Shown here piece after piece: positions 51,531-61,003 of a stretch of 64,000 bases of DNA. The notes below the pieces were generated by a model. The model was not told where the DNA came from. It saw nothing but the letters and a program-made list of their open reading frames with translations, and searched no databases. The stretch comes from RGIG3701 sp017403345 (GTDB lineage Bacteria; Planctomycetota; Planctomycetia; Pirellulales; Thermoguttaceae). A program made the position numbers and the translations under genes. Positions within the stretch are counted from its first letter, which is position 1, and each line of letters opens with the position of its first letter. The DNA lies in the NCBI GenBank assembly GCA_017403345.1, contig JAFQOH010000021.1, positions 1 to 64,000 on the forward strand. Reading direction: 5' to 3'.

Positions 51531-51829
51531 CCGGGAACTGCGTACCAGTTTCACCACTGAATTTTACCACTGAAGACACAGAGTTCACTGAAAGACACTG
51601 GAGAGTTCACAGAAAGATACTGAGAGGAAACACGAAAAAATGCGAAATACACCAAAAGGCTCTTAAAAATATTTTAAATCTTTCGTGTCTTTTCGTGTTT
51701 TCCGTGAAATTCGTGTCAGGGCGCGTTCACTGCCTTTTTCCCTCTTTTCTTTCTTTTCAGTGTGTTTCTGCGTTTCTTCTGTGCACTCAGTGGTAAAAAT
51801 CGCGGTCCGGGCCGGAGTGCACTTTCCGG
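51531..51829. repeat. Palindromic intergenic repeat, copy C
   Basis: About 299 bp with the same ends as copy A: CCGGGAACTGCGTACCAG on the left and ACTTTCCGGAATAGCC on the right. The TTTTCGTGTTTTCCGTGAAA and GTGCACTCAGTGG stretches also match copy A. The centre is TTAAAAATATTTTAA. Unlike copies A and B it lies in a divergent region, between the acyl-CoA synthetase and the radical SAM gene. Confidence 0.85.
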
Positions 51830-51929
51830 AATAGCCCGTAAGAGACGCGTCAGGGCCGTTCCAAATACGCTGTCCCGCATGGAATGCAGGATTTTTTTTC
51901 CGTAACGTCAAAAAACCTGCTCCGGCCCC

Positions 51930-51958
51930 TTGACAGAAAGGGATACCTTGGGTAAAAT
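51930..51958 (+). promoter_or_regulatory. Promoter of the radical SAM gene
   Basis: TTGACA (51930-51935), a 17-base spacer and TAAAAT (51953-51958), with GGG before the -10. The start codon at 51999 is about 35 bases past the expected transcription start. Confidence 0.8.
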
Positions 51959-51998
51959 TAAAGTGAGATTTCCGTTTTCCGATCCAAGAGGCAAAAAA

Positions 51999-53099
51999 AT
52001 GAAAATAGCCCCCTACACATCCGAAGATTTTGGGGTAAATCCCCTGATGTTTTATTACGAAGTTACTCGCGCCTGCGACCTTCAGTGCAAACATTGCCGT
52101 GCCAGTGCCCAGCATGATGCGGCTCCGGATGAACTCACGCATGAACAGTCGAAGCTGCTCATCGATCAGGTCGCCTCTTTTCCGCGCAAGCCGAACATGT
52201 GTTTCACTGGCGGCGACCCGTTAAAACGCGCCGACATTTTTGACCTTTTGAAGTACGCAGTTTCCAAGGGGATCACGACGGCACTGACTCCTTCTGCCAC
52301 GCCGCTGGCAACGTTTGACGCTTTCCGAAAAGCCAAAGAAGCCGGAGTTTCTGCCATTGGGATCAGCCTGGACGGTGCGGATGCCGAGACGCATGATTCT
52401 TTCCGCGGTTTCGAGGGCAGTTTCGCGCAGACGATGGAAATGCTCCGATTCGCCGCGGAACTCGATTTTCCCGTTCAGATCAACACTTCCATCACGAAGC
52501 GGAATTTCCAGCAGATCGATCAGATCGCCGACCTGCTCGAAAGCCGCGGCATCGCCATGTGGTCCGTCTTTTTCCTCGTCCCGGTCGGACGCGGCATCGA
52601 GGAACAGCGTATCGCGCCGGAAGAGTACCGCCAGGTCTTTGAACGGCTCTGGACACACGCACAGACGAAACCGTACAGCGTGAAGACGACGGAGGCGCCG
52701 TTCTATCGCCGATTCGTTCTTGAACACGGAGGCGACCCGCTCGCTGCCCCCAAAAGCCGCTCCCAATTCGCCGCAAACATGAATCGCGCTCCGCACCGCC
52801 ATGGAAGCCGAGCTCCGCTGGGGATCACCGATGGACGCGGCATCATGTTCGTCGCGCATAACGGGATCATTTACCCGGCCGGTTTCCTGCCCGTCGAATG
52901 CGGACAGTTCCCGAATGTTTCTGTCGTGGAAACGTACCAGAAACACCCGGTTTTCCGTCAGCTTCAGGATCCAGACCAATACCATGGCATCTGTGGTGTG
53001 TGCAAAGACAGACACATTTGCGGCGGTTCCCGTGCCCGAGCATTTGCGCTGACCGGCGACTACCTCGGCCCGGAACCGGACTGTTTTTTTGAGAACTGA
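51999..53099 (+). CDS. Radical SAM/SPASM-domain protein (AhbD/NirJ-like)
   Basis: A 366-residue radical SAM enzyme. The ATG at 51999 (AGAGGC upstream) is chosen because an upstream frame would begin inside the promoter. The 4Fe-4S cluster motif is ACDLQCKHC (Cys26, Cys30, Cys33), with FTGGDPL and SLDGADAETHDSFRG next. The C-terminal SPASM-like region has Cys residues in VECGQFPN, GICGVCKDRHICGGSRARAF and EPDC. This matches the group near heme-d1/AhbD-type and TIGR04053-like proteins, which modify porphyrins or peptides. A ferrochelatase 15 kb away is not a neighbour. Substrate unknown. No small peptide substrate gene is visible beside it. Confidence 0.85.
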   Translation: MKIAPYTSEDFGVNPLMFYYEVTRACDLQCKHCRASAQHDAAPDELTHEQSKLLIDQVASFPRKPNMCFTGGDPLKRADIFDLLKYAVSKGITTALTPSATPLATFDAFRKAKEAGVSAIGISLDGADAETHDSFRGFEGSFAQTMEMLRFAAELDFPVQINTSITKRNFQQIDQIADLLESRGIAMWSVFFLVPVGRGIEEQRIAPEEYRQVFERLWTHAQTKPYSVKTTEAPFYRRFVLEHGGDPLAAPKSRSQFAANMNRAPHRHGSRAPLGITDGRGIMFVAHNGIIYPAGFLPVECGQFPNVSVVETYQKHPVFRQLQDPDQYHGICGVCKDRHICGGSRARAFALTGDYLGPEPDCFFEN

Positions 53100-53212
53100 A
53101 ATTCCGCCCCAAATGCGCCAAAATGCGCAAAGAAACACCGAAATGCACATTAAACATCCAAAATTAATTGTATTATCCCGCCATAATTAGTTTAAATTGA
53201 AAGGAAAGACCA

Positions 53213-55225
53213 ATGCGCCATTGGATCCAAAGTATTTTGTTCACGTTCGCGGCATTTTTTGCTGTGGCGGTTTTTGCAGTGAAGACATTCGCGGCGCCGA
53301 TTCCGGAACCCGGCCTTCTGGAAGAGCTTACGCAGCGTTCGAAAGAGCTTGCGCCGATGCTTTCGGAAGATTTCTGCATCCTTCCGTCCATCTCGGACCG
53401 TGCGTTTTGGGAAGAGCTTTCCAAAAAACCGCAGTACCGCAAGGTGATTTCGACCGTCGAAAAGGAAATGAAGACGCCGGTCGCCGTGGTTCCGGATGAA
53501 CTTTACCTTCAGTTCACGCAGAACGGTAACCGAACGAACTACCAGAATGCGTACAATCGGCGCAATTCCGGACTGAACCGCGCGGTGCTTGCCGAGTGTT
53601 TCGAGAATCAGGGACGTTTCATTCCGCGGATCGAAGAGCACCTGAAAGCGTTTTTCGCGGACCGCAGCTGGGTCCTTCCGGCACATGACCGCGCTCTCAA
53701 CAATTTCAACGGACGCTACGATATTGACCTCGCATCGAGCAACATTGCATGGAATCTGGCGACCATCGGCAAGATCCTCGGCGACCGTCTTTCCGAAGAC
53801 GTCCGCAAGGAACTGGACCGTCAGCTGGCACTCCGCTGCTTCATCCCGTTCCGCACGCACATCGAGACTGGAAAACCGCATCTCTGGTGGGTCCGCGGCA
53901 TCAATAACTGGAACGCTGTCTGTCTGGCTGGCGTCACCGGCGCAGCTCTCACGCACATCGAATCGAAAGAGGAACGCGCATGGTTCCTCGCAGCAGCTGA
54001 GAAATTCATCCAGCGTTCCAATCTCGGATACACAGACGACGGATACTGCACGGAAGGCGTCGGATACTGGTGCTACGGCTTCGGCCACCATGCGCTGCTT
54101 TCCGAGACCGTGCGGCGCGCGACGAATGATAAAATTCAGATCCTTGACCAAGAAAAGCTCCGTAAAGTCGCCCTTTATGGCTTCACGATCGAGATCCTTC
54201 CCGGTTTCTCCCCGAGTTTCGCCGACTGCAGCATGACGGCCGTCCCGACACGCAGTCTTCTTGGATTCCTGAACCGATACTATGGATTCCACCTGGACAA
54301 CTACGAGTTCACGCTCCCCGAACAGGGACAGAATCTCTGCAATCTTGGTGTTTTCGGTACGGATCTTCCGCCGCAGCTGACGAAAGATTCTGCGGGGTAC
54401 GCTCCGAAATTCGGCAGTGTGAAAGAAATGCAGGATCCCATTTCCAACCGCACGTGGTTCCCATCCGCACAGATCCTCATCCTGCGTCCGGAAGGCTGGA
54501 AATCGACGCTGACGAAAGTCTCGGACAAAAAAGTGCTTGCCGAGTCAGTCGCCGCACTTGACGGTTTCGCCGTTGCGATGAAGGGCGGACACAATGCGGA
54601 ACAGCATAATCACAATGACGTCGGAACGTACGTCCTGCTCTACCGCGGCAAACTTCCGGCACTCGACCTCGGAGGCGAAGTCTACACACGCCGCACGTTC
54701 AGCAAAGACCGTTACGTCAGCGACGTTCTGAACTCGTGGGGACACAATGTGCCGGTCGTCGCAGGCCAGCTTCAGAAAACGGGTGCGCAGTACGCCGCAA
54801 CGGTGAAGAAGACCGACTTCGGTACGGACGAAGAGTCGCTCGTTCTGGAATACTCTGCCGCCTACGCTGTTGCCGCGTGCAAGGAACTGACGCGTAAATT
54901 CACCTACTCGCGCACAGAAGTGAAATTCTCGGTGGAAGATTCCGTCACGTTTGACACTCCCCAGACTTTCGAAGTGCCGATGGTGACCATTCAGAGCTGG
55001 AAACGCGATGGAAATACCGTCATTTTCGGTGAAGGCAAAGATGCTGTCCGAGCAGAGATCGAAGTAACTGCCGACGGAACCGTTTCGAATGACTGGACAC
55101 TGACGAATTCCGGTTTCGAGGCCGATTTCAGAGCACGCGACATTGCCCGGCGTATTGGGATCGTCCTGAACGAGCCGGTAAAGAATGCGTCAGTCAGGAT
55201 CACCTACGTTCCGGTAGAAAAATAA
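53213..55225 (+). CDS. Heparinase II/III-like polysaccharide lyase, exported
   Basis: A 670-residue exported lyase-type protein. GAAAGGAAAG precedes the ATG, and a signal peptide follows (MRHWIQSILFTFAAFFAVAV, then FAAP). The N-terminal alpha-toroid (residues 60-400) has HLWWVRGINNWNAVCL; the heparinase II/III-type beta-sandwich starts near 440 with KGGHNAEQHNHNDVGTYVLL (His/Asn cluster near residue 462) followed by DLGGEVYTRRTF and NSWGHNVPVVAG. It should cleave uronic-acid polysaccharides (glycosaminoglycan, alginate or similar) by beta-elimination, outside the cytoplasm. Which polymer is not clear from the motif set. Confidence 0.87.
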   Translation: MRHWIQSILFTFAAFFAVAVFAVKTFAAPIPEPGLLEELTQRSKELAPMLSEDFCILPSISDRAFWEELSKKPQYRKVISTVEKEMKTPVAVVPDELYLQFTQNGNRTNYQNAYNRRNSGLNRAVLAECFENQGRFIPRIEEHLKAFFADRSWVLPAHDRALNNFNGRYDIDLASSNIAWNLATIGKILGDRLSEDVRKELDRQLALRCFIPFRTHIETGKPHLWWVRGINNWNAVCLAGVTGAALTHIESKEERAWFLAAAEKFIQRSNLGYTDDGYCTEGVGYWCYGFGHHALLSETVRRATNDKIQILDQEKLRKVALYGFTIEILPGFSPSFADCSMTAVPTRSLLGFLNRYYGFHLDNYEFTLPEQGQNLCNLGVFGTDLPPQLTKDSAGYAPKFGSVKEMQDPISNRTWFPSAQILILRPEGWKSTLTKVSDKKVLAESVAALDGFAVAMKGGHNAEQHNHNDVGTYVLLYRGKLPALDLGGEVYTRRTFSKDRYVSDVLNSWGHNVPVVAGQLQKTGAQYAATVKKTDFGTDEESLVLEYSAAYAVAACKELTRKFTYSRTEVKFSVEDSVTFDTPQTFEVPMVTIQSWKRDGNTVIFGEGKDAVRAEIEVTADGTVSNDWTLTNSGFEADFRARDIARRIGIVLNEPVKNASVRITYVPVEK

Positions 55226-55418
55226 ATTGCCGAAAGGCAGATCCAGACTGGAGACCACACCGCGAGCAAAATGTTTCAGCCGCAACGGGTCTTCAGTCCC
55301 CCAAAACCTTAATTTTTTGACCCCATGCGTCGGTAAATGTCGGCGCTAGACCTTTTTTGAGAGATTTGGTCCTCGCGAGTCTCGTCTCTTTCGGACCGGT
55401 TTCAGGAGTGAGTTTTTC

Positions 55419-55985
55419 GTGTTTACGTACGTTTTGAACATCATGTCGGATGACCATCCGGGCATTATCGCGGCCGTGACCTCGGCAGTGGAAGCACTTA
55501 ACGCCAATATTGAATCGAGCAGCCAGACCGTACTTGGCGGTTTCTTTACGCAGATCATGATCGTGACCATTCCGGAAGACATTGCTCCGGAAGACCTTCA
55601 GAAACACGTTTTGGAGCATACTGCGAAGTCATGCAGGATCGACGTCTCTGTACGCAGAACGACTGCGGATTCCCTCTCTTCTGAAAACAAAGCAGAACGT
55701 TTTGTTCTGACTGCGTTTGGAAAAGACCAGCCGGGTGTCGTTTGCCGTTTCAGCGAGTATCTCTCTGACCATGAGATGAATATCCTGGACATGTACGGCT
55801 ACCGCCAAAAAAATACGGACGGCGATGTGCAGTTTTTCCTCACCGCCCAGGTCGAGATCCCGACGAAATGGAACCTCGCACTCCTCCAGTGTGACCTTCA
55901 GAATCTCGGAGAGGACATCAATTTTACCGTCGTTCTCCAGCACGAAAACATCTTCACGGCTACCAACCGCGTTCGCTATCGCTAA
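55419..55985 (+). CDS. ACT-domain protein, GcvR-like
   Basis: A 188-residue protein with two ACT domains. It uses a GTG start at 55419 preceded by AGGAG. The first domain begins YVLNIMSDDHPGIIAAVTSA; the second begins VLTAFGKDQPGVVCRFSEYL near residue 96. The arrangement is that of glycine-cleavage-system repressor-like (GcvR) regulators, which bind an amino acid and modulate a partner protein. No DNA-binding domain is present. No gcv gene or regulator is adjacent, so the target is unknown. It converges with the Cys-rich protein gene across a bidirectional terminator. Confidence 0.85.
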   Translation: MFTYVLNIMSDDHPGIIAAVTSAVEALNANIESSSQTVLGGFFTQIMIVTIPEDIAPEDLQKHVLEHTAKSCRIDVSVRRTTADSLSSENKAERFVLTAFGKDQPGVVCRFSEYLSDHEMNILDMYGYRQKNTDGDVQFFLTAQVEIPTKWNLALLQCDLQNLGEDINFTVVLQHENIFTATNRVRYR

Positions 55986-56050
55986 GGTCACCCCGATGCT
56001 AAGGTCACCCGGCATTCAGACAGTCTGACGAGTGATCTGGAAGACATGCA

Positions 56051-56087
56051 GGAGACCCGCTGTGCCGATGCAGCGGATCTCCTGTTT
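56051..56087. terminator. Bidirectional terminator between ACT and Cys-rich genes
   Basis: GGAGACCCGCTG (56051-56062) pairs with CAGCGGATCTCC (56071-56082), 11 of 12 bases, followed by a T-run. It sits between converging genes ending at 55985 and 56103. Confidence 0.8.
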
Positions 56088-56102
56088 TCATTTCAGCGTG
56101 CC

Positions 56103-57197
56103 TCAGTTTCCGCAGCCGCAGTCGGAAGTCTTGTACGTTGTGTTCCCGACGGAATTCCAGCTGGAACCAGCCCACGAATTTCCATAGCCGTAGTTACTCC
56201 ACGCACCATAATTCGAATAGCCAGAGTAACCGGAGTAACTCGAGTATGCAGGATAAGCAGTACGGTACGGCATAGTCCAGCGAGCCTGACGCAGAGCACG
56301 ACGGCAGAAGATACCGCAATGACGCCGTACGGTCACGCACGTCGTACCGGTCTCGCAGCACGGAACACTGCACGGATCACAGCTCGTGACGCAATTGATG
56401 GCTTCGCTTTCCGTACATTCCGAATCGCTCGTAACGCACGTCATCGCTCCACTCTCCGTGCAGCACGGTTCACAAAAAGAAACCGGTCTCCAGTTTGAGC
56501 AGCAGCGCGTTCGCCAGAAATGCTTTCTAAAAAAACGGCAGCGCGGCGCACAAAAATCACTCTGACCGCACGGGCAGCATTTCGTCATGCAGGGATCACA
56601 GCAGTTCTGCTCAAAGTTTCGGCAGCAGTTTCCGAGACGGCATCTGCGGTACGGAACGTTCCACCCTCCATTTTCACAGTACGGCACACATGCCGACTCA
56701 CGGGAAATGGGCGCTCCCCCATCTTCAGTGTCCGTGAGGATCTGATCTTCAGCCTCATCCGCCGTCTCACTTACCGGCTCATTCGCTTCCGCCCCCACAC
56801 CATTTTCACTCACGGAGTCATTTTCCAGCACCGTGGCGCGCTCACGCTTCATTTCCTCATCCGAAACGGTCTCATTCACTGATTTCGAAAATCGCTCCGT
56901 TTCAGTGACCGTTTCCGTCACATTTTCTTTTCGTACTTCATGCGTCATTCCGCCATTTTCATACGTACCAGTCCCTGGTCTCAGGACTTCATCGCGAATG
57001 ATCTCCTCCTTCACGATACCGTCTGTATGGACTTCGCTTCCGATCGGCGGATCCGTCACGACAGAGGTCGGCGTACGCCCGGACAGACGCCTCATCTTCA
57101 TCCCGGAATAGTCCGAAGAATCAGCCAGAACCCAATTCGCGGTTCCCGCCAGTCCCAGCAGAAAAAACAGACAGCTCACAGCAAAACTCTTTCTCAT
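56103..57197 (-). CDS. Exported cysteine-rich protein with YG/GS-rich tail
   Basis: A 364-residue exported protein of unknown function. The ATG at 57195-57197 has AGGAAGG upstream and opens a signal peptide (MRKSFAVSCLFFLLGLAGTA, then VLA). Residues 40-160 are acidic and Thr/Glu-rich (for example EVRKENVTETVTETERFSKS). Residues 165-300 hold some 35-40 Cys, many in CC, CxxC and CxxxC pairs (CCRNFEQNCCDPCMTKCCPC). The C-terminus is Ser/Tyr/Gly-rich (SSYSGYSGYSNYGAWSNYGY) and ends DCGCGN. Such a composition suggests a disulphide-linked, insoluble cell-wall or spore-coat-like protein. It lies downstream of the DUF1571 gene. I do not recognise a family. Confidence 0.75.
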   Translation of the reverse strand: MRKSFAVSCLFFLLGLAGTANWVLADSSDYSGMKMRRLSGRTPTSVVTDPPIGSEVHTDGIVKEEIIRDEVLRPGTGTYENGGMTHEVRKENVTETVTETERFSKSVNETVSDEEMKRERATVLENDSVSENGVGAEANEPVSETADEAEDQILTDTEDGGAPISRESACVPYCENGGWNVPYRRCRLGNCCRNFEQNCCDPCMTKCCPCGQSDFCAPRCRFFRKHFWRTRCCSNWRPVSFCEPCCTESGAMTCVTSDSECTESEAINCVTSCDPCSVPCCETGTTCVTVRRHCGIFCRRALRQARWTMPYRTAYPAYSSYSGYSGYSNYGAWSNYGYGNSWAGSSWNSVGNTTYKTSDCGCGN

Positions 57198-57342
57198 TTT
57201 CTTTCCTTCCTTAAAAGAAGACACGAAGCCGGCGTTTCGTTTCCCGGTACCCCCCCTGATCTCCGCCAGCTATCAGGTCTAGGAGATCCAAGGACAGGAA
57301 AACCGGTCGGAACGCCGAAACCAAACTCACTCGGGGACGAGA

Positions 57343-57380
57343 CAAAAAAATTGGCGGTGCTCATCTCGATGCCCGCCAAT
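57343..57380 (-). terminator. Rho-independent terminator of the DUF1571 gene
   Basis: ATTGGCGG (57350-57357) pairs with CCGCCAAT (57373-57380), followed on the minus strand by seven T. It lies 80 bases past the stop at 57459 and separates this gene from the Cys-rich gene. Confidence 0.8.
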
Positions 57381-57458
57381 ATTTTAGCTTCCGCGTCAAT
57401 TTAGGAAGAAGATCCTATTTTCCGGAACACGCCTGCGCAGTCAGTTAAACCCGATTCT

Positions 57459-58550
57459 TTAGCGCGATTCCCGGTAATCATACTTCGGATTCCGAATGTC
57501 GAAATCCTGATCGGTAAGTCCAGCATTCAATTTCAAATTCCGGTACGTGTACTCCTCCATCAATGGGAAATCGCCATTTTTTCCCCAACCCCAGGAAACG
57601 TAACGGATCGGAATATTCAGTTCACGATCAACATAAATGTGCGCTTTGCAGAAAAGCACATCCTCACGCCGCTTCAGATTCAGGACCTCGATGCAGACAC
57701 AAGCGCGACCCGCGACCTCCGCTTCAAAATAGTTCACAGAAAAAGAGTCTTTCTGAATGTTGACTTCTCCCACCTGAATGAGCTGGCGTGCAAGATTCAG
57801 CACTCCAAAATCCGTAATGGGATGAAGATTTCCCTTCATGGCAAGCCGACTCGTCGGAGACAGACTCATGGTCCCCGCAAGTGCTTCGAGACCGACTCCA
57901 TGAGCAAGAAGATTTCCGGAATTGGCATTTTCCACAAAAATCACCTCGCGCCCGCAGATGCGCCGGGGAGCCATAAATTTCATGTAGACACTGAATGGTT
58001 CGTGACGCACTTTTGCTTCGATGGTCTCTTCTTTACCGAGGATCCCATTGATCCGTTCCCGTTTCGTGATGGTGCACGTATAGTCGCGGACTTCGGCCTG
58101 CATAAACTGCGCAGACTCCTCCGCCCAACGCATCGGAGCGAGAAGCGGATGCTCGCCCGTTTTCGACGCAAGGACCGAATGACTCATGGACGAGTCGTTC
58201 ATTGCGATTTCGATCGGAGCAGCCGGTGCTCTCGGTGTGTCCTGTGCAGAAGTCCCCGCCTCTGCCGGATCCTGAACCAAAGTACCGTTTTGTTCCGAAG
58301 AAACTTCCATCGTTCCGGACTTAGAACGAGGCTGCGCTTCATTCGTTCCGTCGATCTGTCCACTACTCTGTACGACTTCCGGCTCGACATCCATCTCAAG
58401 AAGCACTTCAAGAGACATTTCATCTGAAACCAACTCAGCATTTACTTCATCCTGTCCGCCGCCTGCCGCGGGCAAGACAGAACCCAGAAGCAGTGCAGAC
58501 ACACCAAAAGTATGAAAAGCAACTTTCCCCATCATATCGTGGAAGGCCAT
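57459..58550 (-). CDS. DUF1571 exported protein
   Basis: A 363-residue exported protein. AGGAAAGGATTTTTC precedes the ATG and a signal peptide follows (MAFHDMMGKVAFHTFGVSAL, then GSVLPAAGG). A long Ser/Gln/Glu-rich linker (residues 40-140) leads to the DUF1571 domain: DYTCTITKRERINGILGKEE near residue 157, VRHEPFSVYMKFMAPRRICG near 180, GNLLAHGVGLEALAGTMSLS and ITDFGVLNLARQLIQVGE. This domain is largely planctomycete-specific and its function is unknown. It resembles LolA/outer-membrane-lipoprotein-sorting type folds only in general shape. It is followed by its own terminator, and lies downstream of the channel pair. Confidence 0.87.
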   Translation of the reverse strand: MAFHDMMGKVAFHTFGVSALLLGSVLPAAGGGQDEVNAELVSDEMSLEVLLEMDVEPEVVQSSGQIDGTNEAQPRSKSGTMEVSSEQNGTLVQDPAEAGTSAQDTPRAPAAPIEIAMNDSSMSHSVLASKTGEHPLLAPMRWAEESAQFMQAEVRDYTCTITKRERINGILGKEETIEAKVRHEPFSVYMKFMAPRRICGREVIFVENANSGNLLAHGVGLEALAGTMSLSPTSRLAMKGNLHPITDFGVLNLARQLIQVGEVNIQKDSFSVNYFEAEVAGRACVCIEVLNLKRREDVLFCKAHIYVDRELNIPIRYVSWGWGKNGDFPLMEEYTYRNLKLNAGLTDQDFDIRNPKYDYRESR

Positions 58551-58864
58551 GAAAAATCCTTTCCTCTCATTTCCCCAAAATACAAACTGTAGTGAATAGA
58601 AAGTGTATCGAAAAAAAGTCTTGCGGACTCAAGAAAAGTTTCTGCTGTCGGCGAAAATTTTCCATTTTTCCTGTTTTATCCAAGAAACAAAAAAAGCACA
58701 AAATTCCGTCACTTAAGAAAAGCTCGCCCCGTAGGAAATATTTTTGCACAGAAAAACTCATCGGACCTCCAACCTCCCTTGAACGGCCATCTCCCCCTCC
58801 CTGTTCTCGAAAATCGGCACTCTTTTTTCGGGGAAATTCTCCGGATTCCGTTCTTTTGATGAAT

Positions 58865-60934
58865 TTACTCGGAGTCTTCCACCTTTTCAAGTTCCAGGCC
58901 GCTGAACCGAAGAGCGTCCTGGAGCATGACGAAAGTTTCCTGTGCATTTTCCGCGACACGCACACGCAAGATCGGTTTCCAGTACATCCCGCGGCCGGGT
59001 TCCCCCCAGCTTCGGATCTTTTTCTGAATGGCGGCAGCGAGTGCTTTGGCGGTCTGATTCGGCGTCGTGACGGAGATCGTGACCGGTGCTTCATCGAGGA
59101 TCCCTTTCAAAACGAGCGTTTCGGCATGGCATTCAAGCGGGACGGGGCGATTCAGGGATGAAAGCGTCGGCCGATAGTTCTCCAGCGCCCAGTTCTGACC
59201 TTCGCTGGAAGCTACGCACACAGAGATGGAATCCGAGTCCGCCTGAACCGAACCGCCAACTCGGCCGTCCGAGTTCGACGCAGCTGCTTCACCGGAGCCA
59301 TTCGCTGCGTCACTCTGCAAAGCGTCACTCTGCAAAGCGTCACTCTGCAAAGCGCCACTCTGCGGGACCGTAGCCCACTGCGAAAGATCATGTGCCGCAC
59401 TGACGGTCACGTTCTGTCCCGGTGCCGATCCTAATGCGATCCTAGGATCCAACGCGGTTTCGGCTGGTACTCCGTCCGACGCATCAGCAGACGATGGCTC
59501 TGCAGGCTGCGGAAGTGCATGCGTTCCGTTCGTACCGACCGCTCCGGAAGTCTCAGCGATTTCGGAAAATTCTGCCGCATTCGCCAATGGGTCAGAAGCT
59601 CCCATCCTGCTTCCACTCTGACTTTGACCGTTTGGAGTCCCCGCTGCCAGATTCCGTCCAACGGGACTTTCCGCATCCAAGTAAACGGGCACGGCTCCTC
59701 CGGGAGTCGCGCGATAGGCGACTTTTCCTCTTTTTCCGCCTCCGTAATGAGAAAGCGTCGGAGCCTGAGCTGCGATCTGGCGTTGACGCACTCTCGCAGA
59801 GTGGATCGCACGCACCATTTCAGCTTTGAGATTTTCATCATTCGGCGGATAGGCGATCGGCATATTCTCTTCCACCAGTTCGTAGCCGAATTCTGTTTTC
59901 CAAGACTGGAGCGATGCCCGGACACGGTAAAGAAAGAGGATCCCGCTCGGACGCACGATCAGCAGCGGGTAGGGTTCCTGCTCGTTTTCCGACGTTTCCT
60001 GGAAGACTCCATTTTTCAAAAGATACTGCCGCTTAGCACTGAGTGCCATTTCCAACGGATTTTCCATGGAAAGCGTCCCCTCAAAATCAATGGCGTTCAA
60101 ACGCAGATTTTCCGGCATGAGCCACGCACCATCCTCACGGCATTCCACATACATGGGGTATCTGCGCGTCCCATTCGGACCAGGATGCGGCAGGATCGCG
60201 TAAGAACCGTTCTGATCTTTCGCCTGATTCTCTTCTTTTTCCACCGATTCCTGAAGTTCTTTTACTCTCTTCTCAAAATCTGCGATCTGACGCCGGATCT
60301 CTTCCGGATCCCGTTCCGCCTCCGTTCCGCCCATCTTCTCAAATGCCTCTAAAAGCGTCTCGACTTCCTTCATGAGCCGGTTTCGGTTTTCCTGTGTGGC
60401 CCCCAGCGCGATACGAGCAGTCTGAGCCTCTTTTTCGACCTGTGCGCGGGCAGCTTTCAGCTCTTCAAGCCTCCAAACCTCCTGAGCGGTCCGATTCCGT
60501 ATCTCTTCGAGCTTCTGCTGAAGTTCTTCATCTGAAAATTTGGCGAGATCCCCTTCCTCTTTGAGACGCAAAGCGTGTGCCGACTCCAAAGCTTTCCTTT
60601 TCTTTTGAAGGAGCGCTCTTTTTTCCTGGACGCTAACGCCCTCTGCACTCACATCTTTTCCTACGGTCCCAGAATCGGCATCCGCTGTCCCCATTCGCAG
60701 CGTCTCCGGATGCGGAAGGGCAGAGGTCTCCGTCTCCGGATCGACGGAAGCGGCAGTAGACTCGGCGATCATTTCTTGAACCAGTTCATCCGCACTAAGC
60801 TGTGCATGACGCGCAATGATCAGCAAAACTGAAATGAGTGCCCCCATCGTGCAGAGCAAAACCGCAAGAAAAGGAAAAAGCGAGACCGGATTTCCTGCGG
60901 TTTCCCTGTTTCTACGGCTTTGATAGCAACTCAT
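58865..60934 (-). CDS. Single-span coiled-coil partner of the MotA/ExbB-like protein
   Basis: A 689-residue protein with one membrane span at residues 17-40 (VSLFPFLAVLLCTMGALISV) near the N-terminus, then a periplasmic part with a long heptad-type coiled coil (residues 110-240, rich in EEL.QKLEEIR and EKEAQ), a globular region (about 240-385), an Ala/Ser/Gly-rich linker with SDALQ repeats (59306-59363) and a small C-terminal domain (residues 600-689). The span aligns with ExbD/TolR proteins (N.TPFIDVLLVLLIIF type) except that the proton-carrying Asp is replaced by Ala (PFLAVLL). TAGGAAGCC precedes the start. It is encoded 69 bases after the MotA/TolQ/ExbB-like gene, so the two probably form a complex. 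Known only as uncharacterised planctomycete proteins to me. Confidence 0.75.
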   Translation of the reverse strand: MSCYQSRRNRETAGNPVSLFPFLAVLLCTMGALISVLLIIARHAQLSADELVQEMIAESTAASVDPETETSALPHPETLRMGTADADSGTVGKDVSAEGVSVQEKRALLQKKRKALESAHALRLKEEGDLAKFSDEELQQKLEEIRNRTAQEVWRLEELKAARAQVEKEAQTARIALGATQENRNRLMKEVETLLEAFEKMGGTEAERDPEEIRRQIADFEKRVKELQESVEKEENQAKDQNGSYAILPHPGPNGTRRYPMYVECREDGAWLMPENLRLNAIDFEGTLSMENPLEMALSAKRQYLLKNGVFQETSENEQEPYPLLIVRPSGILFLYRVRASLQSWKTEFGYELVEENMPIAYPPNDENLKAEMVRAIHSARVRQRQIAAQAPTLSHYGGGKRGKVAYRATPGGAVPVYLDAESPVGRNLAAGTPNGQSQSGSRMGASDPLANAAEFSEIAETSGAVGTNGTHALPQPAEPSSADASDGVPAETALDPRIALGSAPGQNVTVSAAHDLSQWATVPQSGALQSDALQSDALQSDAANGSGEAAASNSDGRVGGSVQADSDSISVCVASSEGQNWALENYRPTLSSLNRPVPLECHAETLVLKGILDEAPVTISVTTPNQTAKALAAAIQKKIRSWGEPGRGMYWKPILRVRVAENAQETFVMLQDALRFSGLELEKVEDSE
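59306..59363. repeat. 15-nt in-frame repeat (CACTCTGCAAAGCGT)
   Basis: Three copies plus a partial fourth of a 15-base unit, coding SDALQ repeats in the linker of the single-span protein. Confidence 0.9.
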
Positions 60935-61003
60935 TTTGGCTTCCTAGTCTGCTCTGAAAATGGGGTGAAGTTTACAAAAAAAGTTTACACTAAAACACGG
61001 GGA

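Noticed and set aside
51531..51829. An insertion sequence
   Set aside because: The element has inverted ends but no transposase frame and is too short; at most it is a non-autonomous repeat.
51663..52142. Minus-strand frame with TTECTEETQKHTEKKEK-like sequence
   Set aside because: It is translation of the palindromic repeat copy C; the same low-complexity product arises from copy A, and it has no start site or domain.
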